A DNA stretch of 64,000 bases. It comes from Eleftheria terrae (lineage in GTDB: Bacteria; Pseudomonadota; Gammaproteobacteria; Burkholderiales; Burkholderiaceae_C). A program made the position numbers and the translations under genes. Shown here one piece after another: positions 51,470-60,602 of this stretch; within the stretch, counting starts at the first letter, position 1, and every line of letters starts with the position of its first letter. The notes under the pieces are model-generated. The model was not told the origin of the DNA. It worked only from the letters and a program-made list of their open reading frames with translations, and did no database searches. Location of the stretch: assembly GCF_030419005.1 (NCBI RefSeq), contig NZ_CP106953.1, positions 124,001 through 188,000 of the forward strand, read 5' to 3'.

Positions 51470-52615
51470 TCATCGCCCGGCTGCGAATTCCTCCGCCCGC
51501 AAGGAGAAGGGCTGACCAGGCACCGGGACCGCGATGCGGGCAGCCAGGACCCGGCCAACCCGGGACAGGACGCTGAAGTGGTCCTCCCCCTCCACCGGCA
51601 CACAGAACAACAGTGGCTGGTGGCTGGCCTCCTGGCACAGGGCCGCCAGCTCGTTCAGGTTGCCCGGCTCACGCCGACCCTCGATCAGGTAGGTCGGGCT
51701 CGCGATGCCGTGCAGCCAGTGCAGGGGTGAACGCAGGCGCACTTCCTCCCCGCCCCGCTGCCGCAGCCCGGCCGGAACCAGTGGCGGCGGGTAGCGGTCC
51801 ACCTGGGCCACCGGGCCGAAGGCGAACACCGCTTCGAACTTCGCTCCCATCTCGGCCGCCAACAGCGCCAGCGTGCCGCCGGTGCTGTGCCCGCCCAGGT
51901 AGATGCGGTTGGGGTCCACATGGGGCTGGCGGGCCAGGTGCTGGGCGGCGGCGAGCACGTCGTCCACCTCGCCGAGGAAATACTCCTTGCGGCCCGGGTT
52001 CTGGTGACCGCCCCGCAAGGTGGGGAACATCACGACGATGCCGGCCTCGCGAAACGCGCTTGCCGACTGGTCATTCGAAGGCGGCCCCGCCACCCAGAAG
52101 TCGCCGAGCGAATGCGTCTCGCCGCCCGTCAGCCACAGGATGGCCGGATGTCGGCGGCCGTCCTTCGGATCGGGCGTGATGAATGCCGGCAACACCAGCC
52201 CACCGGTGCTGACGTAATCGGTCCGAATGAACCACTGCGCCGGGGGATGCGGCAAAGGAAGAGCGCCGCTGCCGGGCTCGGACACCTGGGTGCGGAACCC
52301 CTGCCTGGCCTCCAGGAGCGAACGGGCCGGCGGCGACGGCGGTGGGGCCGCCGGCGCGCTGGCGAGCCGATCCGCCTGCCGGCGCTGCTCGGCCTCGAAG
52401 GCCGGCTTGTCGACACAGTCGTATCGCGGGTTGATGACATGGCCGTCTTCCAGGGCCTGGTTGCGGGCCTCCACACTGCGCAGTGGCGACCCGACGCAGG
52501 CGGACGCCAACGCCTGTGCAGCCTGCTCGCGCTGCATGCCCCACATGAAGGCCGCACCGCCCAGGGCCACCCCCAGGCCCACGCCGGCCACCGCCAACAA
52601 TCCCTTGTGTGCCAT
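51470..52615 (-). CDS. Exported alpha/beta hydrolase (prolyl oligopeptidase-like)
   Basis: A 381-residue protein; AGAGGAG precedes the ATG. An N-terminal hydrophobic anchor (GLLAVAGVGLGVALGGAAFM) is followed by a Pro-rich linker and a hydrolase domain. It has HPAILWLTGGETHS, VVMFPTLRGGHQNP, the nucleophile elbow IYLGGHSTGGTLALL and the His region PVEGEDHFSVLS. It resembles dienelactone-hydrolase/S9-type enzymes acting outside the cytoplasm. The substrate is not known. It is convergent with chrA, 19 bases between stops. Confidence 0.85.
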   Translation of the reverse strand: MAHKGLLAVAGVGLGVALGGAAFMWGMQREQAAQALASACVGSPLRSVEARNQALEDGHVINPRYDCVDKPAFEAEQRRQADRLASAPAAPPPSPPARSLLEARQGFRTQVSEPGSGALPLPHPPAQWFIRTDYVSTGGLVLPAFITPDPKDGRRHPAILWLTGGETHSLGDFWVAGPPSNDQSASAFREAGIVVMFPTLRGGHQNPGRKEYFLGEVDDVLAAAQHLARQPHVDPNRIYLGGHSTGGTLALLAAEMGAKFEAVFAFGPVAQVDRYPPPLVPAGLRQRGGEEVRLRSPLHWLHGIASPTYLIEGRREPGNLNELAALCQEASHQPLLFCVPVEGEDHFSVLSRVGRVLAARIAVPVPGQPFSLRAEEFAAGR

Positions 52616-52724
52616 CCCTCGCTCCTCTTGGTGGCAGCGGCCTAGCAGCCCCGCACGCAGATCCCCGGTGCGGATTGTCTCGCGACGGCGGCGGCGGTAT
52701 CGTTCGGGCCCGGCGTGTCGTCCC

Positions 52725-53312
52725 TCAGCGTTGCAGGCTCAGGGACCCGCCGAGGAAGGCCAGCCACCCCGGCACCACCCACAGCGCCCAGCGAGCGACG
52801 GTGTCACGCGGTGTGCGGCGCGCCAAGGCCACCAGCATGGCCAGCACTGGCAGCAACACCCCGAGCTCGATCAGCAGGTTGCGCCACAGGTAGATGTTGC
52901 CCAGCGCCAGGCGACCCGCACTCGGCAGCAGGCCGAAGGGTGCCGTGAGATCGGGCCGGGACAGCGGCCAGAGCAAGGGCAGCGGGTGCGCACCGACCCA
53001 GAAATCGAGCCACACGTGCGAGCCGCTGGCCAGCAGCAGGGCCGACCAGGGCATCCAGCCGGCATCGTGCCGGCGCCGGTGCGCCGTGCCCAGCCGCGCA
53101 AGGCCCGCCGCGACCACCGCGAATACCGCGGTGTGCGTGAGCCGTGGCACGACGCGTGCGTCGAACAGCCAGAGTGCCAGGTAGTCGAAGTCGGCGCAGA
53201 CGGCCAGCCCGACGTAGATGGGCAAGGCCGGCCAGCTGCGCTGCTCCTGCAAGCGGTGGCGGGCCAGGTAGACGGCAAGGCCCGCCGCGGCGTGGCCCAT
53301 CAGGGATGACAT
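52725..53312 (-). CDS. YdjM/DUF457-type membrane-bound metal-dependent hydrolase
   Basis: A 195-residue membrane protein. SSLMGHAAAGLAVYLARHR and YVGLAVCADFDYLALWLFDA, followed by RLTHTAVFAVVAAGL and HVWLDFWVG, supply the His/Asp pattern of the YdjM family, with about four or five hydrophobic segments. These are predicted zinc enzymes acting on lipids or membrane components, without a defined substrate. It is on the same strand as the quinone oxidoreductase gene upstream, with a 144-base gap that has an A-tract near 53338-53351. Confidence 0.85.
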   Translation of the reverse strand: MSSLMGHAAAGLAVYLARHRLQEQRSWPALPIYVGLAVCADFDYLALWLFDARVVPRLTHTAVFAVVAAGLARLGTAHRRRHDAGWMPWSALLLASGSHVWLDFWVGAHPLPLLWPLSRPDLTAPFGLLPSAGRLALGNIYLWRNLLIELGVLLPVLAMLVALARRTPRDTVARWALWVVPGWLAFLGGSLSLQR

Positions 53313-53456
53313 CGGTGGCAGGTCTCGGTGGGTGGCGTTTTTTTTATATTCTCCCGGCGGCTCGGCCTGGGGTCCGCCCCGGTGACGCCCGGGGCCGGAA
53401 GGTGCCGGCCAGCTGGCTTGCCTGTGCGAGCCCGACGGCAGCGCGACAGACAGGGC

Positions 53457-54461
53457 TCAGAGGCGGATCGCCAACTTGCCGAAATGCCGCCCGCCGCCGT
53501 TGAGTTCAGCATACGCGAGGCCGACCTCGTCGAGGCCAAACACACGGTCGATCACCGGCACGAGGCGATGGGCCGCCATGGCGCGGGCGGCTTCCGCCAG
53601 GTCGGCCACCGAGCCGGTATTGTTGCCGAGCACGCGCAGCGCCTTGACGATGATGGGCATCAGGTCGACCGAAGCGAGTGTGCCGGTGACAAAGCCCACC
53701 GTGAACACGGTGCCCCCCACCGCGGCCGCCTGCAGGGAGCGGCCGAGCGTCGCGCCCCCCACTGTTTCCACCACCAGGTCGGCACCTCGTCCATCGGTGA
53801 GCGACAGGACCTGTTCGTGCCAGTCGGGTGTGGCTCGGTAGTTGATGAGATGATCGGCGCCCAGCAGCCGCGCACGCTCGAGCTTGTCATCGGACGAGGA
53901 GGCCAGGATCACCGTGGCGCCGGACGCCTTCGCGAACTGCAAGGCAAACAGGCTGACGCCGCCTGTCCCCAGCAGCAGCACCACCGAACCGGGACGCACC
54001 GCAGCGGAACGCACTGCGTTCCAGGCCGTGGTGGCGGCGATGGGCAGCGTCGCGCCCTGGATGAAATCGAGGTGGGCTGGCAGCGCCACCAGGCTGGCCG
54101 CGGGGACCACCACATATTCCGCCAGCGAGCCCGGCAAGTTGATGCCACGCATCGCGGCGACCGCGCCGGGCGTGATCGCGCCGCCTTGCCAGTTCGGCAT
54201 GAAGTGCGGAATCACGCGGTCGCCCACCGCCAGGCCGTTGACCCCTTCGCCCAGCGCCGCGACTTCGCCCGCGCCGTCGGTGCCCGGAATCATCGGAAAG
54301 CTCGCGGCCGGAAAGTGCCCGGTGGCGATCGCCACGTCCACGAAGTTCAAGGCGGCCGCACGCAGGCGCACCAGCACCTCACCGCGGCCGGCTGTCGGCT
54401 CGGGCAGCTCGGTGTGGCGGAAGGCGCAGAGGGAGGGGGCAGTGAGTTGAATGGCTTTCAT
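53457..54461 (-). CDS. Zinc-independent quinone oxidoreductase (MDR superfamily)
   Basis: A 334-residue NAD(P)H-dependent enzyme. N-terminal GroES-like fold (EVLVRLRAAALNFVDVAIAT, IPGTDGAGEVAALGEGVNGL) and Rossmann part with GTGGVSLFALQFAKASGATV. The conserved Cys/His ligands of zinc alcohol dehydrogenases are absent, consistent with the quinone oxidoreductase (QOR) branch. It reduces quinones or reactive enones. The ATG at 54461 has a weak ribosome site. It stands alone or heads a pair with the YdjM-like gene. Confidence 0.9.
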   Translation of the reverse strand: MKAIQLTAPSLCAFRHTELPEPTAGRGEVLVRLRAAALNFVDVAIATGHFPAASFPMIPGTDGAGEVAALGEGVNGLAVGDRVIPHFMPNWQGGAITPGAVAAMRGINLPGSLAEYVVVPAASLVALPAHLDFIQGATLPIAATTAWNAVRSAAVRPGSVVLLLGTGGVSLFALQFAKASGATVILASSSDDKLERARLLGADHLINYRATPDWHEQVLSLTDGRGADLVVETVGGATLGRSLQAAAVGGTVFTVGFVTGTLASVDLMPIIVKALRVLGNNTGSVADLAEAARAMAAHRLVPVIDRVFGLDEVGLAYAELNGGGRHFGKLAIRL

Positions 54462-55094
54462 GGTGTATGTGGCGTGCAAAAGGGGCCGTTCGATGTCAAG
54501 CGGATCGATGCCAGCCGGCGCCCGGCGGCGAACCGGCCCGGCCCGCGGCATCCGGATTCGCCCCCTCGCCCGCGAGGTGGGCAGGGAAGTCGCGTTTCGG
54601 TGTGCCGGCATTGCGGCCGCTTGCGTGAAGAAGGCGATGTTGATTTAGAAGTGCTTGAAGATAAACACGACGCCGTTGGATAGACCTGCCACTGCGGCTT
54701 GATAATCTGGCGGCCCGGCCTGCACCTCGGGCGGGCCGGTTCGCGGCGGGGCGGCGGGCAGGGGAGCGGGAACGATGGGTCGCTCAGGCGGCAGGCAGGA
54801 CGCTGCCAGCTCCGATGTGCCGGGGCTGAACGGCACCGGTCCATGCCTTCGCCGCCAAGATCACACCGCGCCGGGGGAGGCAACGCCCCGCGACGGTGGG
54901 TGCACCGGGCCGATGTCCGCCGCTGTGCCGTTGGTGTTGCCGCAAGCGCCCCATGGGCTTCACGGGTGTCCGGCTTCAGGGCCCTCCCTTGGCATGCGGG
55001 TAGTCGCCCGGCTCGCACTCGGCGGCCCCAGGGGCGGACCGAGGCCCGGGCTGCTGGGCATGCCGACCCGTTGTCGGCACGCCATGCCGCACGG
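54462..55094. other. Intergenic region
   Basis: About 630 bases with no supported gene. An AT-richer patch at 54636-54720 may hold a promoter (GATAAT on the plus strand) or a relic of a minus-strand gene end (VAGLSNGVVFIFKHF), with no intact frame upstream. Confidence 0.4.
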
Positions 55095-55649
55095 TCAGCA
55101 GGTGCCGTTGCGGCAGAGGTAGATCTGGAGCCAGGCGTCGCCCACACCCCGGCATTGATCCTCGGTGCCGTCGTCATGCCCCCAGTAGCCGTTGTCGCCG
55201 TAGTCGTCATCGGTATAGCCAATGGCGATGTTGCCGGGGAAGAAGTTCGGATCCCCCGCGCCCACACTGAACATGCGCGACCAGCCGCCATCGTCGCCGA
55301 CCAGGTAGTTGAGGAAGGTCAGCGTCTGCACCGCACCGGGGATCTGGATCTGGCCGTGGTACAGCTGGGCCGAGTTGGGGCCGGTGGGGTTGACATACCG
55401 CTTCCAGGTCTTGCCTCGTCCACCGGTTTGCACGCACCCTCCGGCGCGGATGAACACGGCATCGTTCTTGTAGACGGTGATGGGCAGTTCGGTGCGGGCC
55501 CGCTTCACTTCCGGCCTGTCGATGCAGATGAGGTGCGGGTCGCCGTTGCACGAGAAGGTGATGATCTGCTGCGCCAAGGTCGGGGAAGCCGCCAGGGCCA
55601 GGCCGGCGCCGATCAACACCGATCCGATGCGCAATGATGTGTTGTCCAT
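55095..55649 (-). CDS. Secreted beta-rich protein of unknown function, lectin-like
   Basis: A 184-residue exported protein with AGGAGGT ahead of the ATG. The signal peptide (RIGSVLIGAGLALAASPTLA) ends at TLAQQ. The mature part has six cysteines (FSCNGD, ICIDRP, GGCVQT, DQCRGV, YLCRNGTC), so likely three disulfides. Strands ITVYKNDAVFIRAGG, GQIQIPGAVQTLTF and a Gly/Asp-rich loop (IGYTDDDYGDNGYWGHDDGT) recall calcium-dependent lectins of the PA-IL kind, but the match is loose. It is a single gene. Confidence 0.7.
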   Translation of the reverse strand: MDNTSLRIGSVLIGAGLALAASPTLAQQIITFSCNGDPHLICIDRPEVKRARTELPITVYKNDAVFIRAGGCVQTGGRGKTWKRYVNPTGPNSAQLYHGQIQIPGAVQTLTFLNYLVGDDGGWSRMFSVGAGDPNFFPGNIAIGYTDDDYGDNGYWGHDDGTEDQCRGVGDAWLQIYLCRNGTC

Positions 55650-56340
55650 GTTCAGGACCTCCTGCGGTGGTTGATGAGTCACGCCTGAACAAGGCTAGAG
55701 CGCGGACGGCGACGCACCGGCGAATGTGCAACGATCCAATACCCCGGCAAGCGCCGGCAGGCGCGGGGCGCCGCGCTCGACTGCGTTGGCATCCCGATGG
55801 CCGCACGGCAGCGCCTCCGCCTCCGCCTGCCGCTGCGCTGGACTGCCGTGTCGACCCCGGCCTTGCCGCCGCTTCGCGCAGGCGCGACGGGCCGCCCGCG
55901 CCTCGGTACCGCAGCCGCCCGGGACGGCATGGTCTTCGCATCCCCGGCTCCATGCAGTCGCGGCAGCGCATCTCGTCCGCGCTGCATCGAACGCCGCAGC
56001 GCGGCATGCACCGTGGCGGCCGCCACCGACGCAGCCACCGCGTCGATGGACCTGGACATTCGTGTCGCCGATATCGACACGCAAGCCGCGACGCTACCGC
56101 CTCCCACCTGGCCTGCAGGCAATGCCTCCTGCGCTGCCAACTGCGAGCGCCAGGGACCAGGGGCATGAATGCGGTGGATGCGTGCGCGGTGGCTGCCACC
56201 GCCGGCTCGAAGGGGCGGCCGGGCCCGGCAGGGCGGGGCGATCTCCGCCGATCGCCCGCCCATCGCAGCCGGAAGCGGCGCGTTCGGCAGGAGACGAAGA
56301 CAGGCCGCCCGGTATTCGACCACCGGGCCAGGTCGGCCCC
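55650..56340. other. Intergenic region
   Basis: About 690 GC-rich bases between two minus-strand genes. Several overlapping frames exist on both strands, but none shows protein-like composition, ribosome site or recognisable motif. No structure is identified. Confidence 0.4.
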
Positions 56341-57243
56341 TCATCCCAGTTGCAGCACCCCCAGCCACAAGGCCGTCGTCACGAACGACAGCGGAATGCC
56401 GATACCGATCAGCATCTGCGTCAGCGGCGGGTCCAGCTGCTTCTCGGTGGCAATCAGGCCGGCGATGATCATCGGCGGCATGGCGGCCTGCAGCACCGAG
56501 GTGGTGAAGGCGAGCTCACGCGGCCCCGGCAGCTGGCTCCACACCAGCAGCACGACAGCCGGCACCAGCAGCAGCTTGATGCCGGCGCCAATCAGGAAGT
56601 TGCGCACCGTGCCGCTGTCGCTCGGCCTGCGCAGGCTGGCGCCGACCGACACCAGGGCGATCGGCGTGAGCGTGCCGCCGAGCACCGACAGCGTCTGCTC
56701 GAGCCAGGCCGGGAAGGCCAGCGGCCGCAGCAGCAGGGCCAGCACCATCATCTGCAGCGGCCGGTAACCCAGCATCTGGCGCCACATGCGCCGCCCGTCC
56801 TGCGCGCCGCCGGCATACAGGCTGGCGGCCATCATGCCGAGGGTGCACATCACGACGAAGTTCGACTGGTCCACCACCACTGCATAGCCGACCGCCGGTA
56901 CGCCGACGAAGGCCTGCACCAGCGGGATGCCGACGATGGAGGTGTTGCCGGTGCCGCACACCAGCGTCAGGCAGCCCACGGTGTCGCGCCGCAGCCCCCA
57001 GAAGCGCCCCGCCAGGTGGGCCGCCAGCGCCGCCAGCGCGAACACCAGCCAGGGTGTCAGCAACGGCAGCCACACGCTGGCATCGAACACCATGCCGTGC
57101 AGGTGCTTGAGCACCAGCGCCGGCAAGGCCACCCGCACCGCAAACAGGTTGAGCACGGCGCAGAAGTTGTCGGGCAGCCGTTCGCTGCGGGCCAGGCCCG
57201 CGCCGATCAACAAGCACACCGCGATGAGCGCCAATCCCTGCAT
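56341..57243 (-). CDS. AEC-family permease (auxin-efflux-carrier like)
   Basis: A 300-residue inner-membrane carrier with about ten segments. LIGAGLARSERLPDNFCAVL and LVCGTGNTSIVGIPLVQAFV are typical of the AEC (auxin efflux carrier) family, including the Asn-containing crossover motif NTSIVGIP; VLQAAMPPMIIAGLIATEKQ is the second one. Bacterial members carry dicarboxylates such as malate or malonate. A malonate link would suit the adjacent malonyl-type acyltransferase, but that is inference. It starts 61 bases after the FAAL stop on the same strand. Confidence 0.88.
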   Translation of the reverse strand: MQGLALIAVCLLIGAGLARSERLPDNFCAVLNLFAVRVALPALVLKHLHGMVFDASVWLPLLTPWLVFALAALAAHLAGRFWGLRRDTVGCLTLVCGTGNTSIVGIPLVQAFVGVPAVGYAVVVDQSNFVVMCTLGMMAASLYAGGAQDGRRMWRQMLGYRPLQMMVLALLLRPLAFPAWLEQTLSVLGGTLTPIALVSVGASLRRPSDSGTVRNFLIGAGIKLLLVPAVVLLVWSQLPGPRELAFTTSVLQAAMPPMIIAGLIATEKQLDPPLTQMLIGIGIPLSFVTTALWLGVLQLG

Positions 57244-57304
57244 TTGTCCTGGTCCCCGGCCCTGCCGCCTGTGGCCGCCCCTCGCGGCCGCCGCACATTC
57301 TGGG

Positions 57305-59158
57305 TCAGATCGCGGCCAGCGGCACGCCGGCCGCCTCGACCCCGTCGCCCGCGGCCGGCAGCAGCAGGTGGCGCCAGCGGGCCTGCATCGCTTCGCTGCC
57401 GTGCAAAGCCAGCACCGAGAATTCGCCGCCCAGCAGCAGGCGGCGGCAGGCCGAGCGCTGGATCTTGCCGCTGGAGGTGAGCGGGATCTGCCCCTTTTTC
57501 ACGCACAGCAGGCCGTCCAGCTTCAGCTGGCAGGTGCTCCAGACGTGGTCGATCAAGGCCGGCGCCACCGTGGCGAAGTCCAGCCCGGGCAGCGCCTCGA
57601 ACACCAGCAGCACCTCGCTGCCTGAGGCCTGCTCGACGGCAAAGGCGGCCAGCCGGCCCGGGCGCACCTGCTCGCAGGCGTCCTCCACCGCGGCCTCGAT
57701 GTCCTGCGGATAGTGGTTGACACCGTTGTGGATGATGACGTCCTTCAGCCGGCCGGTGATGAACAGGTGGCCGTCCTGGTCCACGCAGCCGAGGTCGCCG
57801 GTGCGCAAGAGGCCGCCAGGCAGCTCGGGCGAGCGATAGGCATGGAAGATGTCCTCGGACAGCGCGTCCTGGCCGAAGTAGCCGCGGCAGACGCTGCCGC
57901 CGGCCAGGCAGATCTCGCCCACCTGCAATGGTGGCAAGGCCTGGCCGCTGCCCGGGTCGATGATGCGCAGTTGCTGCCCGCTGGGCCCGACCTGGCCGAC
58001 CGAGGCAAGCGCCACCGTGCGCCCACCGCCGGTGGCGGGCAGGAAACGGCCTTCGGCCAGTGCCGCGGCGTCCAGCTCGCGCACGCGCGGCGCTTCGCCC
58101 GGGAACTTCGACGTCGTCAGCAGCGTGGCCTCGGCCAGCCCGTAGCCGGGGGCAAAGTGCTCGTAACGGAAGCCGGCCGGGGCGAACACCTCGGCGAAGC
58201 GGCGCATGGTGTCCTCGCGCACCGGCTCCGCGCCGTTGAAGGCATAGCGCCAGCCCGACAGGTCCAGCTCGGCCACGTTCATGCGCGGGGCACGTCGCAC
58301 GCACAGCTCGTAGCCGAAATTGGCTGCGCCGCTGCAGGTGCCGCCGAAGGTGGACAGGGCGCGCAGCCAGCGGGTGGGCTGCTGCAGGAAGTCCTGCGGC
58401 GAGAAGAACACGCCGGGCCGGCCGGCGAACAGCGGCAGCAGGATGCCGGCCATCAGGCCCATGTCGTGGTAGTGCGGCAGCCAGGACACCATCATCCAGC
58501 GTTCCTGGTCGGCGCCAAAGTAGCGCCGCAGCAGGCCCTCGTTGTGCAGCAGGTTGTCGTGCCCGACCATGACCCCCTTGGGCACGGCGGTGGAGCCCGA
58601 GGTGTACTGCAGGAAGGCGAGGGCCTGTGCGTCGATGCGCGGCAGCGCCGGCTCGCTGCCGTCGTCCGGGATTTCCTCGACGGCCACGCAAGGCAGCCCG
58701 CCGTGTCCGGCGGCCATCAGCTCCTGGCACAGCGGCGCCAGGTCGGCGCTGCCGCACAGCACGGCGGCGGGCCGGCAGTCGGCCACGATGCCCAGCAGCC
58801 GCCGGCGCTCGCGCTCGATGCGCGGCGGCAGCGCCGGCACCGCCACCCGGCCGGCGTACAGGCAGCCGAAGAAGGCCTCGATGAACCCGTGCGCCGACGG
58901 AAAGACCAGCAGCACCGGATCGCCCACCCGGCCATGGGCCAGCAGCCGGGCGGCGATGGCGAGCGCGCGGCGGTGCATGTCGGCATACGACATCACCAGG
59001 TCGGGCCGCTGGCCGAAGCCGAGCAGCGCATAGGCGAACTCCTGCGGCGTGGTGGCGGCGCGGAACTGCAGCACCTCGGCGAAATGGCGGGCCGGCGCGG
59101 GGGCCGCCGGGGTCTCGAAGCTGCGGCAGCGGGCCAGCGCGTCTTGGACGGCTTGCAT
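57305..59158 (-). CDS. Fatty acyl-AMP ligase (FAAL) of a biosynthetic cluster
   Basis: A 617-residue adenylating enzyme. Motif A3 LQYTSGSTAVPKGVMVGHDN, the ATP-binding EHFAPGYGLAEATL and the late TGDLGCVDQDGHLFITGRLK motif are intact, as is the C-terminal Lys region (SGKIQRS). Sequence around FGGTCSGAANFGYELC and the FAAL insertion site places it with fatty acyl-AMP ligases, which load a fatty acid onto a carrier protein without CoA. It probably starts chain building for a lipopeptide or polyketide. It is the last enzyme gene of the cluster on this strand, 81 bases after the acyltransferase. Confidence 0.9.
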   Translation of the reverse strand: MQAVQDALARCRSFETPAAPAPARHFAEVLQFRAATTPQEFAYALLGFGQRPDLVMSYADMHRRALAIAARLLAHGRVGDPVLLVFPSAHGFIEAFFGCLYAGRVAVPALPPRIERERRRLLGIVADCRPAAVLCGSADLAPLCQELMAAGHGGLPCVAVEEIPDDGSEPALPRIDAQALAFLQYTSGSTAVPKGVMVGHDNLLHNEGLLRRYFGADQERWMMVSWLPHYHDMGLMAGILLPLFAGRPGVFFSPQDFLQQPTRWLRALSTFGGTCSGAANFGYELCVRRAPRMNVAELDLSGWRYAFNGAEPVREDTMRRFAEVFAPAGFRYEHFAPGYGLAEATLLTTSKFPGEAPRVRELDAAALAEGRFLPATGGGRTVALASVGQVGPSGQQLRIIDPGSGQALPPLQVGEICLAGGSVCRGYFGQDALSEDIFHAYRSPELPGGLLRTGDLGCVDQDGHLFITGRLKDVIIHNGVNHYPQDIEAAVEDACEQVRPGRLAAFAVEQASGSEVLLVFEALPGLDFATVAPALIDHVWSTCQLKLDGLLCVKKGQIPLTSSGKIQRSACRRLLLGGEFSVLALHGSEAMQARWRHLLLPAAGDGVEAAGVPLAAI

Positions 59159-59239
59159 GACGGATACCTCTTGGTTCGGTTGTGTACGGATGAGAAGGAA
59201 GCGCCCCGGCGGGCACCGGCGGTGGCGGGCCGCGTGGTC

Positions 59240-60109
59240 TCAGCCGGCCTGCAGCGCGGGCACCTGGGCCTCGCGCTCGATGGCCTGCAGCAGCCGGGTG
59301 AGCACCCGGCCGTGGCCCAGCTCCAGCCAGTCATCCACGCTCTGGCGGCGCAGGAAGCGCACCGACTCGCGCCAGCGCACCGGGTGGTCGAGCTGCTCCA
59401 CCAGGTGCTCGGCCACCTGGCCCGGCTGGTAGGGCCGCGCCGTGACGTTGGAGACCACCATGCGCGCCGGGTCGGCCAGCGCAAAGCCCTGCAGGAAGGC
59501 GTCGAACTCGTCCTTCAGCGGCCGCATGTGGCGGCAATGGAAGGCACCGCTGACCTTGAGCGGCACCACCGTGATGCCGGGCCGGCCTTCCAGCCGCTCG
59601 CGCGCCCGGGCGAGCGCGGCCAGCTCGCCGGCAAGCACCGTTTGCTCCAGGCTGTTGAGGTTGGCCAGGTCCAGCTCGCCCAGGCCCTCGGCCTCGAGCA
59701 GCGCCCGCAGCTGCGCGGCCGGCAGCCCCACCACCGCGGCCATGCCGCCGCCTGCGCGGGCGAACAGCTCGCCACGCCGCTTGACGATTTGCATCCCGCT
59801 GCGGAAATCGAATGCACCGGCGGCCAGCAGCGCGTTGTACTCGCCCAGGCTGTGGCCGGCAAACGCGGCCACCTCGCCGCCGTGGTCCTCGACCCACGAC
59901 AGCCAGTGCAGCGCGTTCACCAGGAAAATGGCGGGCTGCGCATAGCGGGTCTGCGCCAGCCAGCCGTCGGGGTCCTCGAGGCAGAGCCGGCGCATCGACA
60001 GGCCCATCACCTCGTCGGCCTGCTCCAGCAGCGCCGCATGGCGCTCGAACAGGCCCGCGCCCATGCCGACGCCCTGCGAGCCCTGGCCGGGAAACACGAT
60101 GGCCCGCAT
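59240..60109 (-). CDS. Malonyl-type acyltransferase (trans-acting AT)
   Basis: A 289-residue stand-alone acyltransferase of the FabD/PksC class. It has the entry motif IVFPGQGSQGVGMG, active Ser87 in AGHSLGEYNALLAAGA and the second catalytic-site stretch SGAFHCRHM; the GAFH form points to malonyl specificity. It would charge carrier proteins in trans, which is the hallmark of AT-less polyketide synthases. The ATG follows the membrane-protein stop by one base (TGA-G-ATG), so they are coupled. A housekeeping fabD role is less likely because it lies inside this cluster. Confidence 0.88.
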   Translation of the reverse strand: MRAIVFPGQGSQGVGMGAGLFERHAALLEQADEVMGLSMRRLCLEDPDGWLAQTRYAQPAIFLVNALHWLSWVEDHGGEVAAFAGHSLGEYNALLAAGAFDFRSGMQIVKRRGELFARAGGGMAAVVGLPAAQLRALLEAEGLGELDLANLNSLEQTVLAGELAALARARERLEGRPGITVVPLKVSGAFHCRHMRPLKDEFDAFLQGFALADPARMVVSNVTARPYQPGQVAEHLVEQLDHPVRWRESVRFLRRQSVDDWLELGHGRVLTRLLQAIEREAQVPALQAG

Positions 60110-60110
60110 C

Positions 60111-60548
60111 TCAGGCCCCACCGACGACGAACAGGTAGCCACCGATGCCCAGCGCCGCGAGCATGGCCAGGGCCACCAGGCCGCCGAGCTTGTGCTGCAG
60201 ATGGTCCACTCGCTCCCAGCCGGCGAAATCGCCCGCTTCCGCATGGCGCAGCCGGCGGATCACCAGCCAGACGCACACCGCGTTGAGGAAGATGGCCAGC
60301 GCCCCGAAGGCCACCTTGGCCGCCAGCAGACCGCCGAGGGTCCGGCCCTGCAGGAGGTAGGCACCGCTGAGCAGCACCACGAGGAAGGCCGGGATCTCGA
60401 CGAACTTGTCGGTGTTCCAGTGCAGCCGGGAGATGAAGCTGCGCATGGCCGGGCTCTTGTCGATGGAATGCTCGTAGATGCCTTCGACGATGACGCAGCC
60501 AATCCAGAGCGCGACCGAGATCAGGTGGACGAACAATGCGAGTCTCAT
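60111..60548 (-). CDS. Small four-span membrane protein in the cluster
   Basis: A 145-residue protein with four hydrophobic helices (LALFVHLISVALWIGCVIV, FVEIPAFLVVLLSGAYLL, LLAAKVAFGALAIFLNAVCV, LGGLVALAMLAALGIGGYLF). Conserved-looking His8 and other His residues (HSIDKS, HWNTDK, HLQHKL) could bind heme or metal, as in CopD-like or DUF2269-type proteins. The function is unknown. It sits between the ACP-ligase fusion and the acyltransferase and is translationally linked to the latter, so it probably aids synthesis, export or resistance of the product. Confidence 0.75.
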   Translation of the reverse strand: MRLALFVHLISVALWIGCVIVEGIYEHSIDKSPAMRSFISRLHWNTDKFVEIPAFLVVLLSGAYLLQGRTLGGLLAAKVAFGALAIFLNAVCVWLVIRRLRHAEAGDFAGWERVDHLQHKLGGLVALAMLAALGIGGYLFVVGGA

Positions 60549-60602
60549 GCGGGAAGTCCTTGTGATGGTGGAGATCGTGGGGACGGGCGCAAGGCCCCGG
60601 GC

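Noticed and set aside
53338..53351. Poly-T tract as a plus-strand terminator
   Set aside because: No plus-strand gene ends here; more likely an A-tract in the promoter of the YdjM-like gene.
54645..54836. Minus-strand frame ending in a protein-like stretch (VAGLSNGVVFIFKHF)
   Set aside because: Only the last ~20 residues look like protein; the rest is Pro/Ala noise and no start or family is found.
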